Positions 17,608 through 25,686 of a DNA stretch of 64,000 nucleotides are shown one piece after another. Position numbers and translations under genes: made by a program. The stretch covers positions 812,641 through 876,640 of the forward strand of contig NZ_BMIC01000001.1 in assembly GCF_014641635.1 (NCBI RefSeq), written 5' to 3'. The stretch comes from Aquaticitalea lipolytica. GTDB lineage: Bacteria > Bacteroidota > Bacteroidia > Flavobacteriales > Flavobacteriaceae. Each line of letters starts with the position of its first letter. Positions within the stretch are counted from its first letter, which is position 1. The notes beneath the pieces are model-generated. The model was not told the DNA's origin. It ran no database searches and worked only from the letters and a program-made list of their open reading frames with translations.

Positions 17608-18933
17608 TTAAAATAAATTTACAAGCACAAAACGAAATGTTAGAATAACACCATTTCTATCTACTTTCATTTTAATGTGCTTTCCATCATCAGCTCTAAA
17701 TATTCCATTTATTTCTTGAAGGCTTAAATCATGAGCTTCTTTATTATTAATTGATACAACTATATCTCCAAGATGTAAACCAGCTTTTTCAGCTGGTGAA
17801 TCTTTTCTAAGTTCAACTATTTTAAAAGCAGGTTTAACGGCATAATTGTATGATGTTTGTACAATAATCCTATTAGAAGTATCTGAGCTTTTATCTCCTT
17901 TAAAAAACACATTATCTTTACTTTCTTTAACAACTCTTATTCCATCTTGTTCTAAAACAATTCCGCTTTTGTTATAGTGAAATGGAGACTTAAAATTACC
18001 ATTCTTTTTGAATGTTACCTTTCCATTAGGGTAGTCCATAATAATATTAAAACGTTTTAATAGCTCTCCAGAAATACTACCACTTCGCTCTTTAAATTTT
18101 CGAGCAATACTTATAGATATAGAATCAGGGAAAGCAACATTAACCTCTTCAAGTTTAAAACTATTAAGAGAAAATGAAGTTACTTTAGATCGTTTCCCAT
18201 AAACACTACCACTAAGTCCTTTTCCTAAATAATCTTCAAAATATTTATCTCCAACAGGAGCCATTCCAATATTTTCGTCTTCAAAAAGCCATAAAGCATC
18301 ACTACCTCCAGAATCAATTAATAATTTAACAGGAATTATATTCGAATTTATTTCTACCGAAGCGTCTATATAAGGTTTGTTTTGATTTAATGTAAGATTA
18401 AGTGTTTCACATTTTTTGCAATCTTTATAAACATATGTTTTAGGATTGTGTAGCTTAATAAACTTTTTTGAATAATTTATTTCAACAATAAAATCTTTAA
18501 AAACATCATAACCAATAATACCATGAATTGGAACACCAAGTCGAGGTGTAAAATTTATAGCATTATCAAAAACTACAAATACATCCTGATTTACATTAAT
18601 TGCATTTCCAATTCTGAATAAATTATGTTTAGACTTTAATGCTTCAATAGAACCTTCTCCTCCTAAACCTCTAAGATAAATAATCTCAACATGGTTTATT
18701 TGTAAAGAATCTGCATGATTGGCTATATTAAACAAAATAGGCTTGCTCACTCCAGAGTCTAATAAAAAAGACAACTCAACTCCATTAACTTCAACAGGCA
18801 AAACAATTAAATTATCAATTAATTTAAATTTAATCTTATCAGATGTTGATCTGGGAATATTAAAACTACTTTGTGAGAAACAAAAAATGGATATCAGTAA
18901 TAATAGTAAAAAAAGCGTATTTTGTTTTATCAT
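17608..18933 (-). CDS. Exported aspartyl-protease-like protein with C-terminal PDZ domain
   Basis: 441 residues. Signal peptide (1-20, ending FCFSQ). Two retropepsin-like halves carry Asp-Ser-Gly motifs: FLLDSGVSK (Asp59) and LLIDSGGSD at about 206-214. A PDZ domain (about 355-425) has ELRKDSPAEKAGLHLGDIVV. The layout matches the Bacteroidota aspartyl-protease/PDZ family, in which each Asp-Ser/Thr-Gly supplies one catalytic Asp. It probably acts in the periplasm. Substrate unknown. A spaced Cys pair, CKKC, lies near residue 170. Confidence 0.82.
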   Translation of the reverse strand: MIKQNTLFLLLLLISIFCFSQSSFNIPRSTSDKIKFKLIDNLIVLPVEVNGVELSFLLDSGVSKPILFNIANHADSLQINHVEIIYLRGLGGEGSIEALKSKHNLFRIGNAINVNQDVFVVFDNAINFTPRLGVPIHGIIGYDVFKDFIVEINYSKKFIKLHNPKTYVYKDCKKCETLNLTLNQNKPYIDASVEINSNIIPVKLLIDSGGSDALWLFEDENIGMAPVGDKYFEDYLGKGLSGSVYGKRSKVTSFSLNSFKLEEVNVAFPDSISISIARKFKERSGSISGELLKRFNIIMDYPNGKVTFKKNGNFKSPFHYNKSGIVLEQDGIRVVKESKDNVFFKGDKSSDTSNRIIVQTSYNYAVKPAFKIVELRKDSPAEKAGLHLGDIVVSINNKEAHDLSLQEINGIFRADDGKHIKMKVDRNGVILTFRFVLVNLF

Positions 18934-19058
18934 ACTGAATGATTATTGTAATGTCTAACAACAATTTACAAATCTTTATCTGAACTATTTTTTTTATGTC
19001 AATATTTTAAAAAAACTTTAAGATAAATTTCAGAACTTTGCCACCTAAACATTAGATA

Positions 19059-20249
19059 ATGCCAAAAATTTCACAAAAAGGGCAATTAATGCCAGAGTCG
19101 CCTATTAGAAAACTAGTTCCTTATGCTGAATTAGCATATAAAAAAGGAAAAACAGTATATCATTTAAATATTGGACAACCAGATATAAAAACACCACAAG
19201 TAGCTTTAGATGCTGTTAAAGTGCACTCATTAGACATTTTAGCCTATACAAGGTCTGAAGGCTCTGAAGAATACAGAAAAAAAATTGCAGAGTATTATAA
19301 AAAAAATAATATTTATGTGTCTCATGAAGATATAATTGTAACAACTGGTGGAAGTGAGGCTTTGCTTTTTGCCTTTGGAAGTATTATGGATTCTGATGAT
19401 GAAATTATTATCCCAGAACCATTTTATGCAAATTACAATGGATTTTCAACAGCTTCAAATATTAAAGTAGTTCCAGTAATTTCTAAAATTGAAGATAATT
19501 TTGCTTTACCAGCTATTGAAGAATTTGAAAAGCTAATTACTCCAAAAACAAAAGCAATACTTATTTGTAATCCTGGTAATCCAACAGGTTATTTATATTC
19601 TAAGGATGAAATTAAAAAATTAGCTCAAATTGTAAAAAAACATGACTTGTTTTTAATTGCAGACGAAGTGTATAGAGAGTTTGTTTACGATGGCAATGAG
19701 TTTTATTCTATCATGCAAGAAGAAGGTTTAGAAGATTATGCAATAATGATAGACTCTGTTTCTAAACGATACAGTATGTGTGGAGCTCGTATTGGTTATT
19801 TAGTTTCAAAAAACAAAAACGTAATTAAAACAGCATTAAAATTTGCACAAGCAAGATTGAGCCCTCCTACTCTAGCTCAAATAGCAAGTGAGGCTGCATT
19901 GCAAACTCCTCAAAGCTATTTTGATGAAGTTATTGATGAATATGTAAAAAGAAGAAACATTCTAATTAACGAATTAGAAAAAATTGAAGGTGTAAAAGTA
20001 GCTAAACCAAATGGGGCTTTTTATTGTATTGCAGAGTTACCAATTAAAAACGCAGATAAATTTGCACAGTGGTTATTAGAGACTTTCGATTATAATAACG
20101 AAACAGTAATGGTAGCACCTGCTGCTGGTTTTTACTCAACTCCTGGAGTTGGACTAAATCAGATACGAATCGCTTATGTACTTAATGAAACAAGTTTAAT
20201 TAAAGCTGTTAAAATTCTTGGAGAGGCATTAAAAGTTTATAAAGATTAA
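19059..20249 (+). CDS. Class I/II PLP-dependent aminotransferase
   Basis: 396 residues. Fold type I aminotransferase resembling the aspartate/aromatic subgroup: LNIGQPDIKTP, TTGGSEALLFA, NPGNPTGYLYS, ADEVYREFVYDG and the PLP lysine Lys236 in DSVSKRYSMCGARIG. The C-terminal Arg that binds the substrate carboxylate is probably in NQIRIAYVL. The exact amino donor cannot be fixed from sequence. The TAA stop overlaps the murB start by one base (TAATG), so both are co-translated. Confidence 0.9.
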   Translation: MPKISQKGQLMPESPIRKLVPYAELAYKKGKTVYHLNIGQPDIKTPQVALDAVKVHSLDILAYTRSEGSEEYRKKIAEYYKKNNIYVSHEDIIVTTGGSEALLFAFGSIMDSDDEIIIPEPFYANYNGFSTASNIKVVPVISKIEDNFALPAIEEFEKLITPKTKAILICNPGNPTGYLYSKDEIKKLAQIVKKHDLFLIADEVYREFVYDGNEFYSIMQEEGLEDYAIMIDSVSKRYSMCGARIGYLVSKNKNVIKTALKFAQARLSPPTLAQIASEAALQTPQSYFDEVIDEYVKRRNILINELEKIEGVKVAKPNGAFYCIAELPIKNADKFAQWLLETFDYNNETVMVAPAAGFYSTPGVGLNQIRIAYVLNETSLIKAVKILGEALKVYKD

Positions 20250-21262
20250 TGCAAATACAAAAAAACATATCACTAAAACCTTATAATACGTTTGGTATTG
20301 ATGCCATTGCTAAACATTATATTTCGGTTAAATCAATTGAAGAATTACAAAGTGTTTTAAAATCAGATTCATTCCCAAATAAGTTTATTCTTGGTGGAGG
20401 CAGTAATATGTTACTTACTAAAGATATTGAAGATTTAGTGGTTCATGTAAATCTTAAGGGAATTGAAGTAGTTTCTGAAAATGATAATCATATTTTTGTT
20501 AAAGCTAATGCTGGTGAGAATTGGCACGAGTTTGTGCTTTGGTGCTTAAATCACAATTTAGGCGGAATAGAAAACTTATCATTAATTCCTGGTAATGTAG
20601 GCACAGCACCAATTCAAAATATTGGCGCTTATGGCGTAGAGCTTAAAGATGTATTTGAATCTTGTGAGGTGATTGATATAAAAACTTCAGAAATCAGAAC
20701 TTTCAATAACAAGGAATGTAAATTTGGCTATAGAGAATCTGTTTTTAAACAAGAAGTAAAAGACCAATATATTGTTATTAATGTAACTTTTAAGCTAACA
20801 AAGAATAATCATGTGCTTCGTACTGATTATGGCGCTATAACATCTCAATTAAATGAAATGAAGATTACAGAGCCAACAATTCAAGATGTTTCAAACGCTG
20901 TTATAGCCATAAGACAAAATAAACTTCCAGACCCAAAAAAGATTGGAAACAGTGGTAGTTTTTTTAAAAACCCTGTAATATCAACTAAACACTTTGAAAC
21001 ATTAAAATTAAATTTTCCTGATATTCCTAGTTATCCTATATCAGAAACAGAAGTAAAAGTTCCAGCAGGTTGGCTAATTGAAAAGGCTGGTTTTAAAGGA
21101 AAAACATTAGGAAATTATGGCGTGCATAAAAACCAAGCTCTTGTGCTTGTAAACTATGGAGACGCAAATGGAAAAGATATTTTAGATTTGGCAAGATTAA
21201 TTCAAAAAACAATTAATCGCCTTTTTGAAATTACAATAGAAACCGAAGTTAATATTATATAA
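20249..21262 (+). CDS. murB: UDP-N-acetylenolpyruvoylglucosamine reductase
   Basis: 337 residues, type I MurB. Reduces enolpyruvyl-UDP-GlcNAc to UDP-MurNAc with NADPH and FAD in the cytoplasm. FAD-binding domain: LGGGSNMLLT, SLIPGNVGTAPIQNIGAYG. The catalytic proton-donor Ser is in KIGNSGSFFKNP. The third domain has PAGWLIEKAGFKG and HKNQALVLVN. It is coupled to an upstream aminotransferase. A hairpin after the stop is better formed on the opposite strand. Confidence 0.96.
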   Translation: MQIQKNISLKPYNTFGIDAIAKHYISVKSIEELQSVLKSDSFPNKFILGGGSNMLLTKDIEDLVVHVNLKGIEVVSENDNHIFVKANAGENWHEFVLWCLNHNLGGIENLSLIPGNVGTAPIQNIGAYGVELKDVFESCEVIDIKTSEIRTFNNKECKFGYRESVFKQEVKDQYIVINVTFKLTKNNHVLRTDYGAITSQLNEMKITEPTIQDVSNAVIAIRQNKLPDPKKIGNSGSFFKNPVISTKHFETLKLNFPDIPSYPISETEVKVPAGWLIEKAGFKGKTLGNYGVHKNQALVLVNYGDANGKDILDLARLIQKTINRLFEITIETEVNII

Positions 21263-21290
21263 AAAAAGAGCTTCAGTAATTCTGAAACTC
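21261..21290 (-). terminator. Rho-independent terminator, better on the minus strand
   Basis: Minus-strand RNA pairs GAGUUUCAG with CUGAAGCUC (one U-G wobble), loop AAUUA, then U7. On the plus strand the same position is a C-A mismatch and no U run of this length follows, so the polarity is minus even though murB ends here on the plus strand. Confidence 0.6.
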
Positions 21291-21368
21291 TTAATTTATA
21301 ATAGAATGTGTTTTGAAAAAGCTATTAATCAATTCTTTTGAGGGAATAACATTCTATGCTGTAAAAAC
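21262..21368 (-). ncRNA. Candidate small structured RNA on the minus strand
   Basis: Read on the minus strand, a 9-bp closing stem AUAGAAUGU/ACAUUCUAU (21357-21349 with 21309-21301) encloses a 39-nt region with a weak inner stem AAAAG/CUUUU and a C-rich arm UUCCCUC. It is followed by a 9-bp hairpin GAGUUUCAG/CUGAAGCUC and seven U residues at 21267-21261. There is no minus-strand coding gene upstream for almost 10 kb, so a good minus-strand terminator here needs a noncoding transcript. The 5' end is uncertain; TAATATTG at 21375-21368 is one mismatch from a -7 box. Size and shape could suit the short flavobacterial 6S class, but this is untested. Confidence 0.42.
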
Positions 21369-21470
21369 AATATTATTTTAAAAATACTGTTACGTTATAT
21401 TTTACTAATTTTACTTCTTAAATATATATACGCTTAAAAAGCCTATTTGGATTTTTTACAATAAAAAAAA

Positions 21471-22001
21471 TTGAGCACTTCTTTAGAACAACATATTGTA
21501 CAATTACTCGAAAAAAGTGATACCGCTGCCATAAATTTACTTTATGAAAATTATGCAGACAGCCTTTATGGTGTTATTTTAAAGATTACAAAAAATGAAG
21601 AATTAGCTCAAGATGCTTTACAAGAAAGCTTTGTTAAAATATGGAAGAATGCTAAAAAATACGATTCTAAAAAGGCAAAATTATTCACTTGGCTATATAG
21701 AATTGCAAGAAATACAGCTATAGATAAACTACGAAGCCACAACAATAGATTTGAAAAAGAAGTCCAAATCGATAAATCAAACGTATATATACTACCAACA
21801 TCAAGTTTAAATCAAGATGTTATTGATATTAAAGAACATGTTGGGAGACTAGACGAGAAGTATCAAATTGTACTAAATGCCTTGTTTTTTGAAGGTATGA
21901 CACAACAAGAAGCAAGTGATGAATTAGATATTCCATTAGGTACTATAAAGTCTAGATTAAAAATAGGATTAAGAGAATTAAAAAAACTCTATACTCCATA
22001 A
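21471..22001 (+). CDS. ECF-type RNA polymerase sigma factor
   Basis: 176 residues from a TTG start; no ATG precedes the conserved region. Sigma region 2 (about 20-85) has AQDALQESFVKIWKNAKKY and TWLYRIARNTAIDKLRS. Region 4 (about 120-172) has FEGMTQQEASDELDIPLGTIKSRLK. It resembles the SigK-type ECF factors of Bacteroidota that pair with RskA-type anti-sigma factors. The next gene, 13 bases downstream, is exactly such a protein, which supports the pairing. A candidate ECF target promoter lies at 54159-54184. Confidence 0.9.
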   Translation: MSTSLEQHIVQLLEKSDTAAINLLYENYADSLYGVILKITKNEELAQDALQESFVKIWKNAKKYDSKKAKLFTWLYRIARNTAIDKLRSHNNRFEKEVQIDKSNVYILPTSSLNQDVIDIKEHVGRLDEKYQIVLNALFFEGMTQQEASDELDIPLGTIKSRLKIGLRELKKLYTP

Positions 22002-22014
22002 AAAAGTGGAAATA

Positions 22015-22809
22015 ATGGAAAAAAAACTACATTCTTTTTTACAATCTGGCCTAATAGATAAATATATATTAGGTACAACTACTCCTAATGAAACATTAGA
22101 AGTTGAACACTATATCTCAACGTATCCTGAGGTAAAAGCTGAATATAACAGACTACAAGATAATTTAGAAATTATTGCAAAAGCTAATGCTGTTGAGGCA
22201 CCAAAGTTTGTTTTAGATGCAATTCTTAATGATATTAATGACAAACCAGTAATTGCATTAAATACACGAAAACAACACACACCTTGGTACAGCATAGCTG
22301 CTAGTTTTGCAGCAATTATGTTTGCTGTCACAGCATTCTTATTGTATCAAAAAAATAGCGACTTAATAAGAGAAAATAACGTAGTTGTTGATGAACTTTT
22401 TGATTTACGAAGCGATATTGAAAATAACAACAACAAGCTAGACAATGTAATGCGTCAGTTAATGAAATTAAACAATCCAGAAACTGAAAAATATGTGTTA
22501 CGTGGTAATGATAGAGCTAAAGATTTAAAAACTGTAGCCTATATTAATTCGGTTGATAAAACATCAATGATAGATGTTGTTTCATTACCAAAATTACCAA
22601 AAGAGCAACAATACCAAATTTGGGCTGAGTTGCAAGATAGAATGGTAAATCTTGGAATTCTTGATGCTAATGACAGACGTTTAAAATCTATTCCTTACAT
22701 GGAAAACGCACTTGGCTTAAGTATTACAATTGAACCAAAAAATAAAGTAAGTGAGAGAGCAACAGCAGAAAATGAAGTTGCAGAAATTACACTAAAAAAC
22801 AAATATTAG
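22015..22809 (+). CDS. Membrane anti-sigma factor, RskA-like
   Basis: 264 residues from the ATG at 22015; a GTG at 22006 would add three. The N-terminal cytoplasmic domain (about 1-85) contains LIDKYILGTTTPNETLEVE, typical of anti-sigma-K regulators. One membrane helix follows (about 88-110), then a short coiled coil and an extracytoplasmic RskA C-terminal domain with PKEQQYQIWAELQDRMVNLG. It should hold the upstream ECF factor inactive until a signal releases it. No zinc-binding HxxxCxxC motif is visible. Confidence 0.85.
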   Translation: MEKKLHSFLQSGLIDKYILGTTTPNETLEVEHYISTYPEVKAEYNRLQDNLEIIAKANAVEAPKFVLDAILNDINDKPVIALNTRKQHTPWYSIAASFAAIMFAVTAFLLYQKNSDLIRENNVVVDELFDLRSDIENNNNKLDNVMRQLMKLNNPETEKYVLRGNDRAKDLKTVAYINSVDKTSMIDVVSLPKLPKEQQYQIWAELQDRMVNLGILDANDRRLKSIPYMENALGLSITIEPKNKVSERATAENEVAEITLKNKY

Positions 22810-22823
22810 TATCTTTTTAATAT

Positions 22824-22857
22824 TAAAAAAAGCCACCAAATTATGGTGGTTTTTTTA
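22824..22857 (+). terminator. Terminator of the sigma/anti-sigma operon
   Basis: A-rich stretch, CCACCA, loop AATTA, TGGTGG, then T7. The A and T runs extend the stem with one bulged G. Confidence 0.8.
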
Positions 22858-22916
22858 TGCAAATAAATTAGCGTTTAAGACTTAAAAAGATGTTCGTTTA
22901 TATTTATGAAAAGCAC

Positions 22917-22924
22917 TATCTTTG
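22917..22924 (+). promoter_or_regulatory. Promoter -7 box TATCTTTG
   Basis: Perfect TAnnTTTG element 16 bases before the ATG at 22941. It argues that the small membrane protein begins there rather than at the upstream in-frame ATG at 22890. Confidence 0.6.
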
Positions 22925-22940
22925 CATAAATATTTTTATA

Positions 22941-23144
22941 ATGAAACTTTTTTTAATTACTCTTATTCTTTTAGGACTTGCAATAGCAGGAATTGCAATA
23001 AAAATTTGGGCAAAAAAGGATGGAAAATTTGCTGGAACTTGTGCAAGTCAAAATCCGATGTTGAATAAAAGTGGTGAATCTTGTGGTTTTTGTGGCAAGA
23101 CTCCAGATCAATTTGAAAATTGTAATGAACCTCAACACTCATAG
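22941..23144 (+). CDS. Small membrane protein with four cysteines, NqrM-like
   Basis: 67 residues. One N-terminal membrane helix (about 3-21), a basic stretch KIWAKKDGKFAGTC, then four cysteines at 34, 48, 51 and 61. The layout, a single helix, a basic linker, a first Cys at about 33-34 followed by three more in a short soluble tail, resembles NqrM (DUF539). NqrM is the proteobacterial factor needed to install the iron centre of Na+-NQR. Sequence identity outside this layout is low, so the assignment is a hypothesis. NQR genes are present at 61.8-64 kb. It is followed 6 bases later by a glycosyltransferase. Confidence 0.5.
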   Translation: MKLFLITLILLGLAIAGIAIKIWAKKDGKFAGTCASQNPMLNKSGESCGFCGKTPDQFENCNEPQHS

Positions 23145-23150
23145 GTATTA

Positions 23151-24263
23151 ATGCTAATTTTTAATATTCTATTCTACTTATTTATTGTAGTTATACTTAT
23201 TCAGATTATTTATTACGGTGTATTTTTTGTTGCTTTCAAAAAACAAAACACTCTTCATAAAACCTCAAAAAAACACCCAGTTTCAGTAATTATATGTGCT
23301 AAAAACGAAGCAAAAAACCTAAAACATTTTTTGCCTTCAATTTTAGAACAAGATTATCCAAACTTTGAAGTCGTTTTAATTAATGACTGTTCTTCAGATA
23401 AAACTTTAAAAGTAATGGAGAGCTTCAAAGAATTACACAATAATATTAAAATTGTTAATGTAAAAAGTATTGAAGCGTTTTGGGGAAACAAAAAATATGC
23501 GCTTACTCTTGGAATAAAAGCATCAACACATAATCATTTACTATTTACTGATGCAGATTGCAAACCTGTATCAAAACACTGGATTAGTGAGATGAGCAGT
23601 CATTTTTCTGATAAAAAATCGATAGTAATTGGATATAGTCCATATAAAAAAGAGAAGAAATCATTCTTAAATAAACTTATACGATTTGAAACCTTATTAA
23701 CAGCAACCCAATATGTCTCTTATGCAAAAATGGGAAGTCCTTACATGGCAGTAGGTCGTAATTTAGCATACACAAAAGACACCTTTTTTGAAGCTCGAGG
23801 TTTTATGGATCATATGAATATAAAATCTGGTGATGATGATTTGTTTATAAATCAAATTGCTGATGCTTCAAATACAATAATTTGTATAAACCAAAATAGC
23901 TTTACAGAATCAATCCCTAAAAAGAATTTTAAAGACTGGATACTTCAAAAAAGAAGACATATTAGCACAGCAAAGCATTACAAATCAAAACATAAATTAC
24001 TATTAGCTACATTTTATGCGTCACAGATACTTTTTTATGTTTTAGCTATTCTATTAATAAGCACACTTACATATTGGAAAATTGTACTTATACTAATAGC
24101 TTTAAGATACATTGTTCTCTTTACAAGTTTTATAGTTACATCAAAAAAACTTAAAGAAAACGACCTAATACCCTATTTACCTTTGTTAGAATTGTTTTTA
24201 ATTACCTCGCAATTCTCTATATTTATGAAAAATATATCTTCAAAGCCCAATCATTGGAAATAA
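23151..24263 (+). CDS. Family 2 glycosyltransferase, membrane-bound
   Basis: 370 residues. N-terminal membrane helix (about 2-24), then a GT-A domain: PVSVIICAKNEAKNL, VLINDCSSDKT, the metal-binding DxD as FTDADCKP, and a QKRRHIS motif in place of the usual QxxRW. Two to three C-terminal helices follow (about 280-350). Processive or lipid-linked sugar transfer at the inner membrane is likely; donor and acceptor are unknown. It overlaps the following sigma-factor gene by 10 bases. Confidence 0.87.
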   Translation: MLIFNILFYLFIVVILIQIIYYGVFFVAFKKQNTLHKTSKKHPVSVIICAKNEAKNLKHFLPSILEQDYPNFEVVLINDCSSDKTLKVMESFKELHNNIKIVNVKSIEAFWGNKKYALTLGIKASTHNHLLFTDADCKPVSKHWISEMSSHFSDKKSIVIGYSPYKKEKKSFLNKLIRFETLLTATQYVSYAKMGSPYMAVGRNLAYTKDTFFEARGFMDHMNIKSGDDDLFINQIADASNTIICINQNSFTESIPKKNFKDWILQKRRHISTAKHYKSKHKLLLATFYASQILFYVLAILLISTLTYWKIVLILIALRYIVLFTSFIVTSKKLKENDLIPYLPLLELFLITSQFSIFMKNISSKPNHWK

Positions 24264-24802
24264 AACAAGCTATTGAGAAAGCCAAATTAAACGACCAAAT
24301 GGCGTTTAATTATTTATTGGACACCTTTTGGAATGATGTTTATGGGTTTCAGTTAAAACGTACAGAAAACGAAAATGATGCAGAAGACATAACCATACAA
24401 ACCTTCTCTAAGGCGTTTGATAAAATTCATACTTATAATGAAAATTATGAATTTAAAACTTGGTTAATAACCATTTCAAAGAATATTCATATTGATTTGG
24501 TTAGAAAGCAAAAATCATCAATAGCAAATACTACAAGTAAACCTCATGATAATGATTTTTACGATATTATTGATGAATCTCCTTCGCCTGAAGATGACTT
24601 AATCACAGAGCAAAACTTAGCAAAATTACTTCGAGACATAAAGAAGTTAAAACCTCATTATCAAGAAATTATTAATTTAAGATACTTCCAAGAGTTAAGC
24701 TACAAAGAAATTTCAGATCAACTAAACGAGCCCATAAACAATGTGAAAGTAAAGTTGCTTCGTGCTAAAAAACTATTGGCAGAAATTATTAAGAAGAAGT
24801 AA
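24254..24802 (+). CDS. Second sigma-70 family (ECF) factor
   Basis: 182 residues from a TTG start that overlaps the glycosyltransferase end by 10 bases. Region 2 has AEDITIQTFSKAFDKIHTY and FKTWLITISKNIHIDLVR. Region 4 has YFQELSYKEISDQLNEPI and VKVKLLRAKKLL. It is distinct from the factor at 21471. No anti-sigma factor of known type adjoins it; the next gene encodes a four-helix membrane protein that could play that role, but this is speculation. Confidence 0.88.
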   Translation: MEIKQAIEKAKLNDQMAFNYLLDTFWNDVYGFQLKRTENENDAEDITIQTFSKAFDKIHTYNENYEFKTWLITISKNIHIDLVRKQKSSIANTTSKPHDNDFYDIIDESPSPEDDLITEQNLAKLLRDIKKLKPHYQEIINLRYFQELSYKEISDQLNEPINNVKVKLLRAKKLLAEIIKKK

Positions 24803-24804
24803 GT

Positions 24805-25686
24805 ATGAATCAAACACAAAGTCAGTTTTATCAAGAATCTGGAATAGCCAACCCACTAAATATTTCGCTATCAGTAACATGCAGCCTCATTGCAATATGC
24901 ATTTTGAGTTTTCTTTACAGTATAATTACTCACTACCTACCTCTTGTTTACTTTAATTTTTTAATTGCTATAGGATTTGGCATTTCAATCTCCTTTGTTA
25001 GTCGTTTTTTCAATAGTATATTCAAAATAAGAAACAGGAAAAAAAGCATTATCATCACTTTAGTTTTAGCTTTTATAGCTGTGTGTTTTCAATGGATATG
25101 GTATTTATATATTATTAATTCTGTTGAATTTAGTTTTATAGATGGAATTACTTTTTTTATTAATATGATATTCAGACCAGATTTAGTAATTGAAAATATA
25201 ATTATCATAAATAAATTTGGTGTTTGGGAAATGTTTGGAACTACATTTAAAGGCATTGTTTTATGGTTAGTTTGGTTGGTTGAAGCTGCTATAATCATGT
25301 TTTTGTCATATAATAATTATTTACATTTTCAAACAATTCCATTTTCAGAAAAAGACAACAAATGGTTTAAAAAAGATTATATTGATTTTGATTTCGAACA
25401 TATTGCATTCAAAAAAGAGTTCATAGAAAAATTTCAAATTAATCCTTCAGAAGCAATTAGTGAATTAAAAAAAGGTGATGGTTTAAGACATTCAAAAATT
25501 TCAGTTTACAAATCTGATACTGAACAAAAAAGTATAGTTACAATTGATAATATAAGAGTAACCGAAAGAGGAAAAGGAAAAAAAGATATCACTACTGTAC
25601 TTGAACCTATATATGTTGACAATCAACATTTAATAAAAATTAGAAACAGTTTTAAATTTAAAAAAGCATCGATTTTTGAGTTTTAA
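24805..25686 (+). CDS. Membrane protein of unknown family
   Basis: 293 residues. Hydrophobic segments at about 20-42, 47-68, 77-100 and 150-172, then a polar C-terminal domain (about 180-293) with many Lys/Asp/Glu and a beta-rich SIVTIDNIRVTERGKG. I recognise no family. It begins 2 bases after the sigma-factor stop and overlaps the NRAMP-type gene by 11 bases, so it belongs to a co-translated set. It might be a regulator or partner of its neighbours. Confidence 0.65.
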   Translation: MNQTQSQFYQESGIANPLNISLSVTCSLIAICILSFLYSIITHYLPLVYFNFLIAIGFGISISFVSRFFNSIFKIRNRKKSIIITLVLAFIAVCFQWIWYLYIINSVEFSFIDGITFFINMIFRPDLVIENIIIINKFGVWEMFGTTFKGIVLWLVWLVEAAIIMFLSYNNYLHFQTIPFSEKDNKWFKKDYIDFDFEHIAFKKEFIEKFQINPSEAISELKKGDGLRHSKISVYKSDTEQKSIVTIDNIRVTERGKGKKDITTVLEPIYVDNQHLIKIRNSFKFKKASIFEF

